Source of the DNA: Rugalucina vietnamica
Lineage: Eukaryota > Mollusca > Bivalvia > Lucinida > Lucinidae
Assembly (NCBI GenBank): GCA_964017185.1
Contig: OZ024882.1
Coordinates: 37,186,488 to 37,250,487 of the forward strand
DNA length: 64,000 nt
Direction of reading: 5' to 3'
Both the position numbers and the translations under genes were made by a program. Positions within the stretch are counted from its first letter, which is position 1, and each line of letters begins with the position of its first letter. Under the pieces are notes generated by a model, which had not been told where the DNA came from, searched no databases, and worked only from the letters and a program-made list of their open reading frames with translations. Of the stretch, positions 11,401 to 26,100 are shown one piece after another.

Positions 11401-13164
11401 CAGCAACAAATCAGCTTCTATCCAATCTGTAAATGACAGAACAGATGAGCATGTCATAAGGAAATCTGATTTTATATCTGCAAAAAATAATGCCACAGAT
11501 CTGCCACAGAGCAGTTTTGCACTCACTGCATGATTCACAAGAGTAGCATAGTCCCTCTTCTTCCTACAGCCATTCTCTATTATATACAGCTCAGTACAGC
11601 ACCCCAAAGACAGGCTTTGTCAGTTTAAGGCTCAACTAATTGATAATTTAACCACTTATTGTAAACAGTGATAAAACTTTCAATAAGCATCTTTAACATA
11701 TACTTGAAATTAAATTGTGTAACAGAAACCAATCTGAAGAATTTGGACCCAACCAAGAGTGAAGCTTGTTCATCTTTGTTTACTATGCTGTATATTATCA
11801 CTATAACATAAATATGCCAGAAGTATCAATTTCAGAATATTGTTTTTCTGTAGCATATAATTACAACATTGCTGTTAGGGTGACAGTAAGACTTTTCACC
11901 CTGAGGAAATGATTATGGACCAAGGCGGAGCCGAGGTAGAACAAGGGTGAAAATTCTTACTATCACCCTCTCAGCAATGTTGTATTTATCTTATCATACC
12001 GAAACTTACAAAAAATAAAAAAATGTCATGGTAATACCAATTTTGGCACGACCTTGCGTAACGTTATTTCGCATTTATGTAACGTCATCACAACAATTGA
12101 TCCCCATTCACGCTCTTTTAACGTCAATTTAGCCCATTTTCAATTACCAAACTATTTATATATGGCGGAACCTTCGAAATTCGGGGCAATTCGAAATTTG
12201 GGGTAATTTATTTTTCTATTTTTATTGACACATGAAACAATTATGTTTTGGTACAGAATGTGTCACTGCATGTGTGCAAGAACTGTTGTGAACCTTAGAG
12301 AGAGCTGTACATTACAACTAAACATTAACTACACCGAATTTCGAAGGTACCATCATATGTTTGTTTTGCTTAATTTTATCAAAATACTATTAAAATGTTT
12401 TTAGAAGGCACCTTCATTGAGATAAAACGTTAACATTGAGATAAAACATAAGAATTTTCAAACACCGGCCTATGGAAGTTTAACATGGGAAATTTATTTG
12501 AGGTATGATTATTAAGAAAAACAATGGGTTAATCACCTTTATCCACTGTGATCTTTGATTTCTTTTTCTCTTTCATGTCTGACAGTTTCTTCTTCTTCTT
12601 CTGTGGAATGTCTGAGTCTAAACTCTCCAATACATCTTCCGGTAATTTTAACTTGGACAATTCTTTCAGCTTTTGAGACTGCAACTAGAAAAAGTGCCTT
12701 GAGAGGCACGTATACCCCCGGCTGGTAGCCACCAAGCCCCTTCCCTACCCCCTACCTAAACAACCTGGCACATGCTCAACCCTGACATTGAACATCACAT
12801 CACCAACGAAAAACAGTACCCTTATCAAGTACATTTTAGAAACCACCAAGCCCCCTTCCCCACCCCCTACCTAAACAACCCAGCATATGCTCACCCCTGA
12901 CATTGAACCTCACATCACCAATGAAAGAGAGTACCCTTATCAAGTACATTTTAGAAATAAGCAATGCAAAGTACATGTACTTTACATACAAACATGGGGA
13001 AGTGTAGTTTTAGAATGACATATCTATTTTAGAGTGGTATACAGAGCTGACGTGTATACCCAATCTAGGACATAAGCGCGGACATTTTGGGTCAAGTCCT
13101 CAGTCCAGTCATTGAAATGAAAGTAGAATGTCATTCTTAAAAAAAAATGAAAGTAGCATGTCAT

Positions 13165-13212
<48 letters not shown>

Positions 13213-16200
13213 TCTTGACCTCAGGTCCCACCCCCACCCCATGGACCAGTGGGCCTAGCCCTTATGTGGTACCTATGTTGTGTTGTAAGCATGAACGCTT
13301 TCTAATACATGGTTGTCAAGATATAGACACACAGAATACTAATCTTGGTAACTACTGTATTTTATGTGTCCTAGATTTTGACCTCGAGCCCCACCCCTAG
13401 GGTTTGGTGCCATGTAATTTAATTCAACCCTAAAGGGTATCTATGATCCAAACAGGAATACATTCCTATAAGTATTTGTTAAGATATGAACTTAGAGATG
13501 AAAAAACACTATGTAAATAGCACATTTTCAAGGTGACCTAGATTTTGACCTCTTGCCCCAATCCCCGGGCATGGACCCAAGGTCCGAACTAAGAGAAACA
13601 AAGCAAACCCTATAGGGTACCTATGGTTAAAATATGAATGGTTTCTGATCATTGGTTCATGAGATATACACCACCAGTGAAACTTAAACCAAAACTTTGA
13701 CCCAAAGTAAAGGTGACCTAGATTTTGACCTCTAGCCCCACCCCTGGGCATGGACCCAGGGTCCAAACTCACAGAAACAAAGCAAACCCTATAGGGTACC
13801 TATGGTCCAAATATGAATAGTTTCTGACCATTGGTTCATGAGATATACACCTCTAGAGAAACTTTAACCAAAACTTTGACATAAATTCTACGAACGTTCC
13901 GGAATTACGAACGAAGAAACGAACTAACGAACGAACGAACGAACATACGAACGGACGAACAGACGAACGGAAAAGCGAAAACTATATACACGTCGGCATA
14001 AATGCCGGGGGTATAATAACAAACATTATCAAATGGTTTTCAATATAACTGGCCATGTCATGGCTCTCAAAATGATTATTTTGCTATTTGTCAATAGAAA
14101 GCAACCTTACTACAACAGTTTCACTTATAACACTGTATGGCCTATGGACCCCAAAGACAGCATTATTATGAGGTTCACCTATAGTTCTAAAGGAGTGATT
14201 ATTCATTGATAAGAATTTTTTGTTATGTATGCAGTGCATTTCACATGTAAAATAAATGACCTAACAGCCGCGGTAGTGTAATGGATAGCGTATTCGCTTA
14301 GCAGGTTGAGGTTTCGAAACCCGGCTGGAACATATGCCTGTCATGTTGGTGACAAATGTTCATCCTGACGTAATAAAGGCAAACCGCCCATAGGGTGTAA
14401 CATCCTGTGATTTCCTATGCCATTGAAGGGAAAGGCAATGTTGAAGTACAATGCATCGTAAATGAAAGTATGTATACTCACGCCCTTAACCAATATGGTA
14501 CAAAATCTAATAGAAGATTTGTACCATATCGGATAGAATTTGTACCATATCAGAAAGAAATTAAGAGACTTATGTTGGTTTGAATATTCATTGATTCCTG
14601 TTTAAGAAGGCGGCCATCTTGGATAGTCATTTGGCTTTATGACGTCATAAAGCCCTTATCAAATAGGAATAATCAATATAAACCAGAGGACCAATGGTCC
14701 TGTAAACGCTCACCTGAGATCTGAGATATGCGACCTCAGCTGACCTTGCCATAAAATAGGTCAAGGTCATCTGGGGGTCATGATTATACAAACTTTGTAG
14801 AGCTTCATTCATTGATGCTTCATACAAAGTTTCAAAATTATAGGTCTTCCGGTTCTGAAGAATAAGATTTATAAAGGTTTTTGCTATTTATAGCCATTGT
14901 GGCCATCTTGGTCATGTGACCTTGGCCAATTATATTAACTTTCATTCCCCTTTCCTAACGATGCTCCTATGATTGGCCAAGCGGTTTCAGAGAAGATGTT
15001 TGAATATTATGGTCATATGCATGCATATAGCCCAGGCGCGGGGCAGACAACACCCTGAGGACATTTGTTCCATTAACATAAATCTTCTGTCCATTTGCAT
15101 ACTCACAGCAAGTTTCCCCCCATTCAATTACATTTTACTAATTTTCCCCATTCAAATGCATGGGCAACCTATGTTGGTCTTGCCATAAAATAGGTCAAGG
15201 TCTTCCAAAGGTCATGATTTATATAAACTTTGTAGAGCTCCTCTCCCTGATGCTTCATGCCAAGTTTCAAAATCATAGGCCTTCTGATTCTGGAGAAGAA
15301 AATTTTTAAAGTTTTTTTTTTTTGCTATTTATAGCCATGGCGGTCATCTTGGTCATGTGACCTCGACCATTTATATAAACCTTCATTCTCCCTTCCTAAG
15401 AATGATCCACATGACGTTTGGCTTTAATTGGCCAAAGGGTTTCAGAGGAGAAGATCTTTGAATATTATGGTAATATACATGTATATTGCCCCATGGTGGG
15501 GGCAGACCTGCCCCTGGGGTCCATTTTTTTTTCAAAATCATAAATCTTCTGTCCATTTGACCATTTCCATAAAGTTTTTCCCTTCAAATGACATATTGAC
15601 AATTTTCCCCATTCAAATGCATGGGCGACCTATGTTGACCTTGATGTAAAATAGGTCAAGGTCATCCCAGGGTCATGATTTATATAAACTTTGTAGAGCT
15701 CCTCCGGCCCCTGATGCTTCATGCCAAGTTTCAAAATCATAGGCCTTCTGCTTCTGGAGAAGAATGTTTTTGCTATTTATAGCCATGACGGCCATCTTGG
15801 TCATGTAACCATGACTATATATATAAACTTTATAAAATTTGGCTTTGATTGATCAAGCGGTTACTGAGAAAATTAAGAAATGACCTTGACCTTTTATACG
15901 CACAACACTTCATTAGCTCAACATGTTGTCTGTATCTACCAACTTTCAGGTCACAGGCTACAAAACTTCTTGAAAAATTCAAGGTTTTCACTTTTTTCCA
16001 TTGAAAAGCCTATATAACCAAAATTGAGCTTGCCGTAAAATAGGTCAAGGTCAACCAAAGGTCATGATTTATATAAACTATGATAGGCCAGTGTTCCCAA
16101 TGCTACATACCAAGTTCCTTTCAAATCGGTCCACCGGTTCCAGAGAAGAAGATTTTTTTACGGTTTTTACCATATATGGGCATGGCGGCCATCTTGGCCA

Positions 16201-19200
16201 TGTGACCTGGACCATTTATATAAATTTTCGCTCCCCCTTCCTAACGGTGCTCCACATGAAGTTTGGCTTTGATTGGCCAAGCGGTTTGAGAGGCAAAGAT
16301 CTTTGAAATTGTGGACGACGGACGGACGCCGGAGCATGGCCATCCTATAAGCGCATGCGCACGTTGGTGTCGTTTCCTGTTGACAGGAATTTATTTTGGC
16401 TTTTTTTCCTTCATTTGGGTTGAGTCATTGGACTATTTATGATTTATCCTTCTTTTCAGTGTTCATTCTCCCAAACTTAAGTATCTGTTGTAAGTTTTTG
16501 TCGTTTATTTAGAAGTTTTTTCATTTCTACTGGCCCGGATAATTTAGTCCTGTAAATTTTATAACAACACCGGATAAATTTTATATCAACACCGGTTTCT
16601 TTGCCACTTCCGGATCTTGCGGACTGAGCCCAAAGCTGTAAACAACAAATTGAAATCATAAAAGGTTATTATACAAACTTGACTTTTACGGGATTAGAGG
16701 ATCCACACATAAGTGGATCGACTCGTGGCTCTCTGAGCGCTCTCAAAAAGTGGTATTAGATGGCCGAGCCTCAGATCCAGTCCCGGTTCTATCTGGTGTC
16801 CCGCAAGGATCGGTCTTGAGACCGGTCCTATTTCTTATTTTCATCAATGATCTTCCGGATAATATCAGGTCATCTGTTCGGCTATTTGCTGATGATTGTG
16901 TTTTGTACAGGAATATCAAGTCTCCTTTGGATTGTCACATTTTGCAAGATGACCTGAATAGCTTGGCCAAATGGGAAAAGGATTGGCAAATGAAATTTAA
17001 TGTTAGCAAATGTCATTCAATGAGGGTGACTCGGCTACACCCAAGCAATCACATACAGTTCAGCTACACACTGCACCAGCAAATATTAGAACAGGTTCAG
17101 TCCGCTAAATACCTAGGTTTAACTATCACAGACAACCTTGATTGGGGTCAACATATTTCGGAAATTACATGCAAGGCAACTAAGACTTTGGGCTTTCTTC
17201 GGCGCAATTTGGCATTGGCACCTAGGCATACAAAGGAAGTTGCATACAAAACATTGGTTCGTCCTCAGCTTGAGTATGCAGCCCCTATTTGGCATCCCTA
17301 TCATGAAACTCAGACTGAGAAGGTGGAGAAGGTGCAGAAGACTGCAGCCAGCTGGACCTGCAGGAGATGGAGGAACTCCAGTAGCGTCGGTGATATGCTT
17401 GACGAGCTTGAGTGGCCATCCCTGCAGTCCTGCAGAGAGCGGTCCTCCTTAACCTTCTTCTACAAGATACACTCCGGTACAGTGTCTCTTGATAAAGACA
17501 AATACCTGACCCCGGCACCCAACCTAAGGCGAACTCGGGCATCGCATGAATTACAGTATACAAGACAATTTGCCTATAGTGATGCCCTGAAAAACTCATT
17601 TTTCCCCAGAACTATTTCGGTTTGGAATAGTCTCCCTTCTTCAGTGGTCTCATCTAAGACCATTGAGGAATTTAAGGCTTCTATTTAATCATAGGCCCAG
17701 AGGCATGTGTTTTAGCATGCCTCTATCTATATCTTGTAAATAGTTTTAATGGCCCACCCCAAATGTTTTTTTCTCCCTTGACTAAATTCTAAATTTAGCC
17801 ACCCACCCCACACCTGAGGTGATGATCAGAAATTGATCGACTCAGTATCAGAAGATAGATAGATATAAGCTCACCTTTTGAGCCTTCAGCTCAGGTGAGC
17901 TAATAAACAATATTAACATTTTTTCTGTTAATTTTTGTTTGAATGTTTTCTACTATTGTTTTACTATCAATTGTAACCATATCTCACCATACAGTGCAAT
18001 GTCGCAAAATAATTGACCTCTTCACCTTCACTGAATCAATCATTGCTTGCTGGTTATTAAACTGGTACAAATGAAACTTCTATATTTTGTGCATATGGCT
18101 ATGTGTGTTGAAATGGTATTGATTTAATATTGATCATGAGCAGACCGATTGGACAGGAAGCTGCCTTTGGCATATACAAAAATTCTGACAGATTTAAAGT
18201 CAAGTTTTCAAGTTTAGGTTATGGTGTAGGTACTGTGAATTTTGCCACTTTATGACCTGAATGCTTTGCATTGACACCTATTTGAGACATCTTAAAAAAG
18301 CCACACTCGAAACAGTAACTGATTCAGAAAGTGGAAGTTTAATGTACCCACTACCTTGTATACAAGTACCTTGCAAATGCATGTTTTTAGCACAAAAAAT
18401 CTCATCAAAGTTATCCAATTTTATGAATTTGCATCTGAGAATAACAGTAATAATCGGAATGATTATTATAGATAGTTTCTATAGAATTGTGCTCCATGCA
18501 ATGCGCATATGCCTATGACAATGTTAAAGTAATGCCATGACCTTCTTAAACATAATGTATTAATCAAAGACATTTGTTGGTATGTGAATATATTTGATTG
18601 AAATACTGTGACTGGTCATCTTATCAAGACGGTTTATATAAGAAAATCATCCCAGAGAAACTCCAACGAAACAAATATCAGGCACAAGAGAACACAGTAA
18701 GATGTAAATGGACAGTAAGAGCAGTAATGCTTTCTTAACACATGCCTGTAATGAAAGGATACGCGTCTATTTAATCATTGTTTCAGTACTTAAAATGTAA
18801 AGCGAATGTGGTGAAAGTTTTAATGTATCTAAAATAGATGTCCATGAATAGCATTGAGGTCAGAGAGTGGCAATATTCACAGTACATGTACGTACATCAT
18901 ACCAATCGCCCAAACTTGACTTTAAATATGTCAGAATTTTGGTATACGCCAAATAAGGCTTCCTGTCCGATCGGACTGCTCATGATCAATATAAATTTAA
19001 TACTATTTTAACACACATTAACATATGCACAAAATGTAAAAGTTTCATTCGAACCAGGTCAACAGTCCTCAAGCAATGAAGATGAAGAGGTCAATTTATT
19101 TTGCGACATTGCAGGGGTATGTTATTTTTGAAACCGAGCTGTATAAGTTTTGAAATCTAAATTTTATTAATTGTTTAATTATGATTTTACAGTTTTCTAA

Positions 19201-20150
19201 TTAGATATTCAAAATGGCGACCAAAAGTAACTTCATTCCAAATGTTCAAATGCCAATATCTCTCTTATTCCTTGAACGATTTGAACAAAATTTGCACTAC
19301 ACTGCTTTGATAGTGCTTTACTTTATAATGAAGTGTTGTTGAATATTGCATTCTCCTTTAAATTATTTATAATGATTTGAATACATCAGAAGAGACCAAC
19401 ATGTCTAATTAGATGTTGACATAGGTATATCAAAGGTATGTGATAATCTGCATATAGCAGATACAATTTTATTTTATTTTGTGTGTAGGTGGTGGGGTAT
19501 AAATTTTTAAGTCCATGGTCCTGTTACAATTTATAAAGTACATATATATACAACAATTACTGGCCAAGTCTAGTAAAATATTGGCTGACTCTGACAAAAA
19601 TATGGAATGATTTGAAGAATCATCTGCAAAGTTTTTGAAATAAATTTTCTACTGTTTATCTTTTGTATGTTAAGTTTCTTCAACAACGTAACATTGTAAA
19701 ACCACCTTTTGTTCTTTATATTGTGCATCAAGTTTTTTTCTTTTCTCTTTCTTCTTCTTTTTCTCAGATTCTATTTGATCCATTGCTTGTCTGCAAAGAA
19801 AGATTAAAAAGTTCAGGAACTGACACAAAATGCTACATACCAATCACAAGATGAAAATCAGTTGCACGCATGCAAAGGAACCACAAAATGTGTCATGAGC
19901 CACCACAAGAGAAAATGATCTGCATTATTATGGTAAAAATAAGGCATTAGGCTCAGTTTCATTATCTTTAAGAAATGTACATCTACTAACATGGAAACTC
20001 ATCTATTATTTATACATTTACCATTATGAGTCTATTACAGAAAGTATTCAAGATGTTTATAGAAAAGTATTCAAGATGTTTATAGAATGAAGAACCTGAA
20101 TTGCTGAATGACTGTAGCTTTGCTGGTTCCAAAGTCCACTGAGTCAGGGG

Positions 20151-20181
<31 letters not shown>

Positions 20182-23100
20182 AGCAGCAGTCCCCAATCTG
20201 TTGGTTTCATCAAGCAGATTATCATCTTCCTTTACCCCCTCTTCATCTGATACTGAAAATCAACAACTACTCTTTGCAATAGCATATATTAAATAGCATC
20301 CCAGTCTACAGCTATGGTTATGTTGGGATGTTACCTCCATTTTATGGAACTTCTACCCAACATTAGGATGTCATGACACCCAAAATGTGTATGGAAAAAA
20401 GGAGCTTGAAGATTTAACATTGTGCAATACAAACGTACCAATATTCTCCCACTGGACTTTACTCTCACCCATTGTTATTGCACCTACTTTGCATCTATTT
20501 ATATGTTCCATTAAATTGAATTAGGGCACCCATCACCTCTAGCAGCAGTGATTTTCTGCATTGGCACTGTTACGAATTTATTTCTAAATTTACAGGGCAA
20601 TCCTTTATAACAGGCTGGTCAGGGTCAGCAAATCAAGCATATGTTGTAGTCTTATTTAGCTATCCTAACAATTCAGACCAGGCTGTTTCAGTACTGTAGT
20701 TCTGTAAACTTTTTATGTTTCTAGATTTCAGTCCATTGAAAAACAACAACAACAACACAAACATCATGACTATAAAATTCATGTACTTTAATACAATGCA
20801 TGAAAACAAAAGTTTCAGGTGTCTGTGCTAGTGATGATACCAATATAATACCACGCTCATTTCATCCAGTAAAGGATACTACTTTCTGTACACCATCTTT
20901 CAGAAACTGCATTTTTCAAAATCTCACTTTTCTGAAACACCACAAGAAAAATATAACCATGTCATTTTTTTTGCAACCCAAAAGTCGTAAAAAGTGTCGC
21001 ATAAATTTTGAAAATCGGTTCACTAATAAAACAAATAGCCCAAGGGCAATGATCGCTCACCTGAGAGTCAACAAGTACAGTCACTTGACAAAGTAGTTGG
21101 GGTTTTTACCATATATGGGTATGGTGGCCATCTTAGTCATGTGATCTTGAGACCCTACTTACATCAGCAGAATAGCTCTGGATTGTGTATCCTCTTGTCT
21201 GCCATTTTGGTTCACTTGAAAAAATCATCATACAAGGTCAAGGTCATATAATGACACCTGGGGTGGAACCATATTTGTTTGACCCCACCGGCATGACTGG
21301 CAGGATTTATGTAGAGCTCCACATGACATTGTTGCATATCAAATATACAAGCTTTGTGTCATTTTTTTATATTTTACCCATGAAGCCCCCGGGGCGGGGC
21401 CCGTATGAACCCCAGGGGCACGGTTAGCAGGATTTATAAAGAGGACCACTATACATAGCTACACACAAAATATGAAAGCTCTAGGCCTTGTGGTTTTGGA
21501 GAAGAAGATTGTTTTATGTTTTTCCCATTGTAAGTCTATGGGAGCTATCTGTTGCCATGGAAACCAGAGTTCTGATCTGACGTGACCCAAAACCCAATGC
21601 AACCTTTCCCTCTCCTCAATGATGCTTTAAATAAAATTTGATCAAGATTGGCCCAGTTGTCTTAGAGATATTTTGAAAATGTGGACGCACTGACGCACAG
21701 ACGGACGCCGGCTCGACTACTGTACTATAAGCTCACCTTGTGAGCCTTCGGCTCAGGTGAGCTAAAAATCCTTAGTTTTCACTTTTTCCCATGTAAAAAC
21801 CTATGTTTCCAATATTGACCTTGCCATAAAATAAGTCAAGGTCAACCTAGGGTCAACATTTGAATAAGAGCTGTCGCAGGACAGCGTAGCTCGCCTGACT
21901 TGTGCTTTGTCACTAAACTTATGACCCATGACCTTGACCTCAAGGTTGCTCAGGTGGGTTGTGATGGTACAGCATAAAATTTCAGACCAATATCCACAAA
22001 TATGCAAAGTTTCAACTTGATCCATCAACATAGAGATATAGACTTCAAAAATCTTTAACCCAAAACTTTAACAAAAAATTTCTAAGGCCATGACCTTGAC
22101 CTAAAGTTCACCCAGGGTTGGTCATAATGGTACAGCATCAAACTTCAGACCAATATCTACCAGCAAGCAAAGTATCAACTTGATCCATCGACATGTTCAA
22201 AAGATATAGACTTACAAAAACTTTAACAAAAAAAAATCTAAGTCTGTGACCTTGACCTCAAGGTCACTCAGGGTGGGTCATGATGGTACTGCATAAAACT
22301 TCAGACCAATATCTACCAACATGCAAAATATCAACTTGATCCATCGACATGTTCAAGAGATATAGACTTCCGAAAACTCTAAGTCTGTGACCTTGACCTC
22401 AAGGTCACTCAGGGTGGGTCATGATGGTACTGCATAAAACTTCAGACCAATATCTACCAACATGCAAAGTATCAACTTGATCCATCAACATGTTCAAGAG
22501 ATATAGACTTCTAAAAACTTTAATAATAAAGTCACTAGAGCACGAAATATAGGTCAAGGTCACTAGATCAATGTGGGTGCAAAGTCGAGACATCGAGGAG
22601 AAGCCATATGCAAGGTTTGATGGTTGTAGGCTTTATAGTTGATGAGATATTAAGGGTTGGCTTAAAAAATGACAAATTCACTGGAGCATGAAATATAGGT
22701 CAAGGTAAGTAGGTCAATGTGGGTGCCGAGTCGGGACATCGAGGAGAAGCCATATGCAAGGTTTGATGGTTGTAGGCTTTATAGATGATGAGATATTAAG
22801 GGTTGGCTTCAAAAATGACAAAGTCAATAGAGCACGAAATATAGGTCAAGGTCACTAGGTGAATGTGGGTGCCGAGTCGGGACATCAAGAAGGCATATGC
22901 AAGGTTTGATGGTTGTAGGCTTTATAGTCGATGAGATATTAAGGGTTAGCTTCAAAAATGACAAAGTCACTAGAGCACGAAATATAGGTCAAGGTCACTA
23001 GATCAATGTGGGTGCAAAGTCGGGACATCGAGGAGAAGCCATATGCAAGGTTTGATGGTTGTAGGCTTTATAGTTGATGAGATATTTAGGGTTGGCTTAA

Positions 23101-26100
23101 AAAATGACAAAGTCACTGGAGCATGAAATATAGGTCAAGGTCAGTAGGTCAATGTGGGTGCCGAGTCGGGACATCGAGGAGAAGCCTTATGTAAGGTTTG
23201 ACAGTTCTAGGCTTTACAGTTGATGAGAAACTAACATAGCATCTAAGCATTGTACAAAGGTGTTATAGATATTGACCTCTAGCCCCGCCCCCAGGCATGA
23301 CCCCACGGGTCCCTTCACACTAAATCACAGAGGACCCTCATATGTAGCAATGTTCCAAATATGAATGATTTCTGGTCAGTGACGATCAAGATATAACAAT
23401 TTTAAAAACTTTAACCGAAAGTGTGACGCGGACGTAAACGTACACGTAAACGACTAAACGTAAACGGGGACGACCGAGGTGACTACAATAGCTCTATGCA
23501 CTTCGTGCAGGCGAGCTAACAAACTATGATGGGCTGGAGTCCCAAATGCTACATACCAAGTTTTGTGAAAATCGGCCAGCCAGTTCTGGAGAAGAAGATT
23601 TTTGACTGTTTTTTACCATATATGGGCATGGCGGCCATCTTGGTCATGTGACCTGGAATTCTTGATCAAAACCTTTGTTCCCAATGCCCATGGATGCTCC
23701 ACATAAATGGCCAAGCGGTTTTAAAGAAGATCTTTGAAAACTATGTATGGATGACAGACTGGCCAAGGTCAAGAGATGACCTTGACCTAAATTAATCACA
23801 TACCTTCATCTTCTCCATTAGTTGTTTGCATCTACCACTTCTCAGGTCTCAGACTGCAATAGTTTTCAAAAAATCCATAGTTTTCACTTTTTCCCATGTA
23901 AAACCTATGTTTCCAAAATTGACCTTGTCGTAAAATAGATCAAGGTCATCCTTTATTATAAGGTCATTATTTGAACAAACTATGATGGACTGGAGTCTGA
24001 AATGCTACATACATGTACCAAGTTTTGTGAAAATTGGCCTGCTGGTTCTGGAGAAGAAAATTTTTGAGTGATTTTTACCATATAAGGGTGTGGTGGCCAT
24101 CTTGGTCATGTCAGCCAGATTTCGCAATTAAACTTTCGTTCTACCTACCCATGGATGTTACACATAAAATTTCACTTTGATTGGCCAAGCGGTTTCAGAG
24201 AAGATCTTTGAAATTGTGGACGACAGACTGATTGGTATACTATAACCTCACCTTGTGAGCCTTCGGTGCAGGTGAGCCAATAATTATGCCCAAAAAATAT
24301 TTTGAATAGGCATTTTGTATATATGCAAGGAAGTTAACACAAACACCTGAAAATTAAAAATCAAGCAAATCTGTGGAAAAAGTTTAAGAGTTTGGCGTTC
24401 AGTTATGCATACAGTACTATTTTGTTTTGGTATGGTGCATTTTAAATGAAAGATAACCAATTTAGATTTTTTTCTGGAAAAATAGTTACTTCCCTTGCCA
24501 ATATATTGCATAACTCCGGCATAGATCCATCTTTTTTATGAAACTTTGCATGGAGTTTGATACCTTCATAACACACAATTAAGGTATACATAAAACCTTG
24601 TATGTATAAAGCTTACTAGTTCAGCTTAAATATTAAACAAGTAGCCCAAGGGCAACGATCGCTCACCTGAGAGTCAACAAGTACAGTCACTGGACAAAGT
24701 GAATTTTTTTCTTTCTTTTTTTTTTTTACCCTAAATGGGTATGACGGCCATCTTGGTAATGTTTCAGGTCTATGGCTGCAATATTTACCATAGTATCATT
24801 GGTCCTGTAAACGCTTACCTGAGACCTAGTTGTCACTTTTCTCCATGTTTCCATGTTTGCAAAATTGACCTTGACCTAAATTAATCACAAACCTTCATCT
24901 ACTCTATTAGTTGTTTGCATCCACCACTTTTCAGGTCTCAGGCTGCATTTAGTTTACAAAATATCCATTGTTTTCACTTTTTCCCATGTAAAAGCCTATG
25001 TTTCCAAAATTGACCTTGCCATATAATAGGTCAAGGTCATTCAAGGGTCATCATTTTATCAAACTATGATGGACTGGAGTACCAAATGCTACATACCAAG
25101 TTTCGTGAAAATCAGCCTGCCGGTTCTGGAGAAGATTTTTGAGTGGTTTTTACCTGGGTGCAGCGGCCATCTTGGTCATGCGATCTAGATTTCGGGATCA
25201 AACTTGTGTTACCCCTACCCAGATATGCTCCACATAAAATTTCAGTTTGATTGGCCATGCAGATTCAGAGAAAAAGGTCTTTGAAAAGTGTGTATAGACA
25301 ACAGATTGGCCAAGGTCAAGAGATGACCTTGACCTAAATTAATCACATACTTTCATTAGTTGTTTTGCATATACTACTTTTCAGGTCTCAGGCTGCAATA
25401 GTTTTCAAAAAATCCATATTTTTCACTTTTTCCCATGTAAAAGCCTATGTTTCCAAAATTGACCTTGATGTAAAATAGGTCAAGGTCATCCTAGGGTCAT
25501 TATTTGATCAAACTACGATGGGCTGGAGTCCCAAATGCTACATACCAAGTTTCGTGAAAATCGGACTGCCCGTTCTGGAGAAGATTTTTGAGTGGTTTTT
25601 ACCATATATGGGCGTGGCGGCCATCTTGGTCATGTGACCCAGATTTCGCGATCAAATTTTCGTCCCCACTACCCAGGGATGCTCTACATAAAATTTCACT
25701 TTGATTGGCCTAGCAGTTTCAGAGAACAAGATCTTTGAAAAGTGTGTATGGATGACAGACCCTTCAAGGTCAAGAGATGACCTTGGCCTAAATTAATCAT
25801 ATACCTTCATCTACTCCATTAGTTGTTTGCATCTACCACTTTTCAGGTCTCAGGCTGCAATAGTTTTTAAAAGATTGCAATTTTCCGCTTTTTGTCTTAT
25901 AAGTCAATGGAAACTTTAAGTTGCCATAGCAACCAAAGTAGTGGGACAAGGACAATAAAAAAAACACAAACTTTGTAGAGGCTAATATCATAAGCATGTA
26001 TGCAAAGTTTCAGCTTCATCCGCCTTACAGCTTCTGAGAAGAAAATTTTTGAATATTTGAATATGGATCTCTCCCCCGTGTAGAACACTATAGCAAGCAA

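Larger units (their letters stand above)
14681..17900 (+). mobile_element. Family B HINE-like element (B1), interrupted by a LINE
   Basis: The left end has the hairpin GGACCAATGGTCC, then GCTCACCTGAG. The right end has GAGCCTTCAGCTC, then CTCAGGTGAGC and TA. The core has repeating units of about 380 bp with the signatures ATAGGTCAAGGTCATC, GGTCATGATTTATATAAACT, GCGGCCATCTTGGTCATGTG and TGATTGGCCAAGCGGTTTCA, then a CGGACGGACGCCGG tail. The LINE at 16353-17863 is inserted in the tail between duplicated TATAAGC. No ORF is conserved across units. Confidence 0.68.

Noticed and set aside
16750-17688. A host gene encoding a reverse-transcriptase-like protein
   Set aside because: Bounded by a 7-bp target duplication and LINE termini; it is a LINE remnant.
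21865-23518. TA as a 2-bp target duplication of family A
   Set aside because: Comparison with the related unoccupied sequence at 23961-23990 (TTTGAACAAAC) is explained better if TA belongs to the element and insertion is between A and A.
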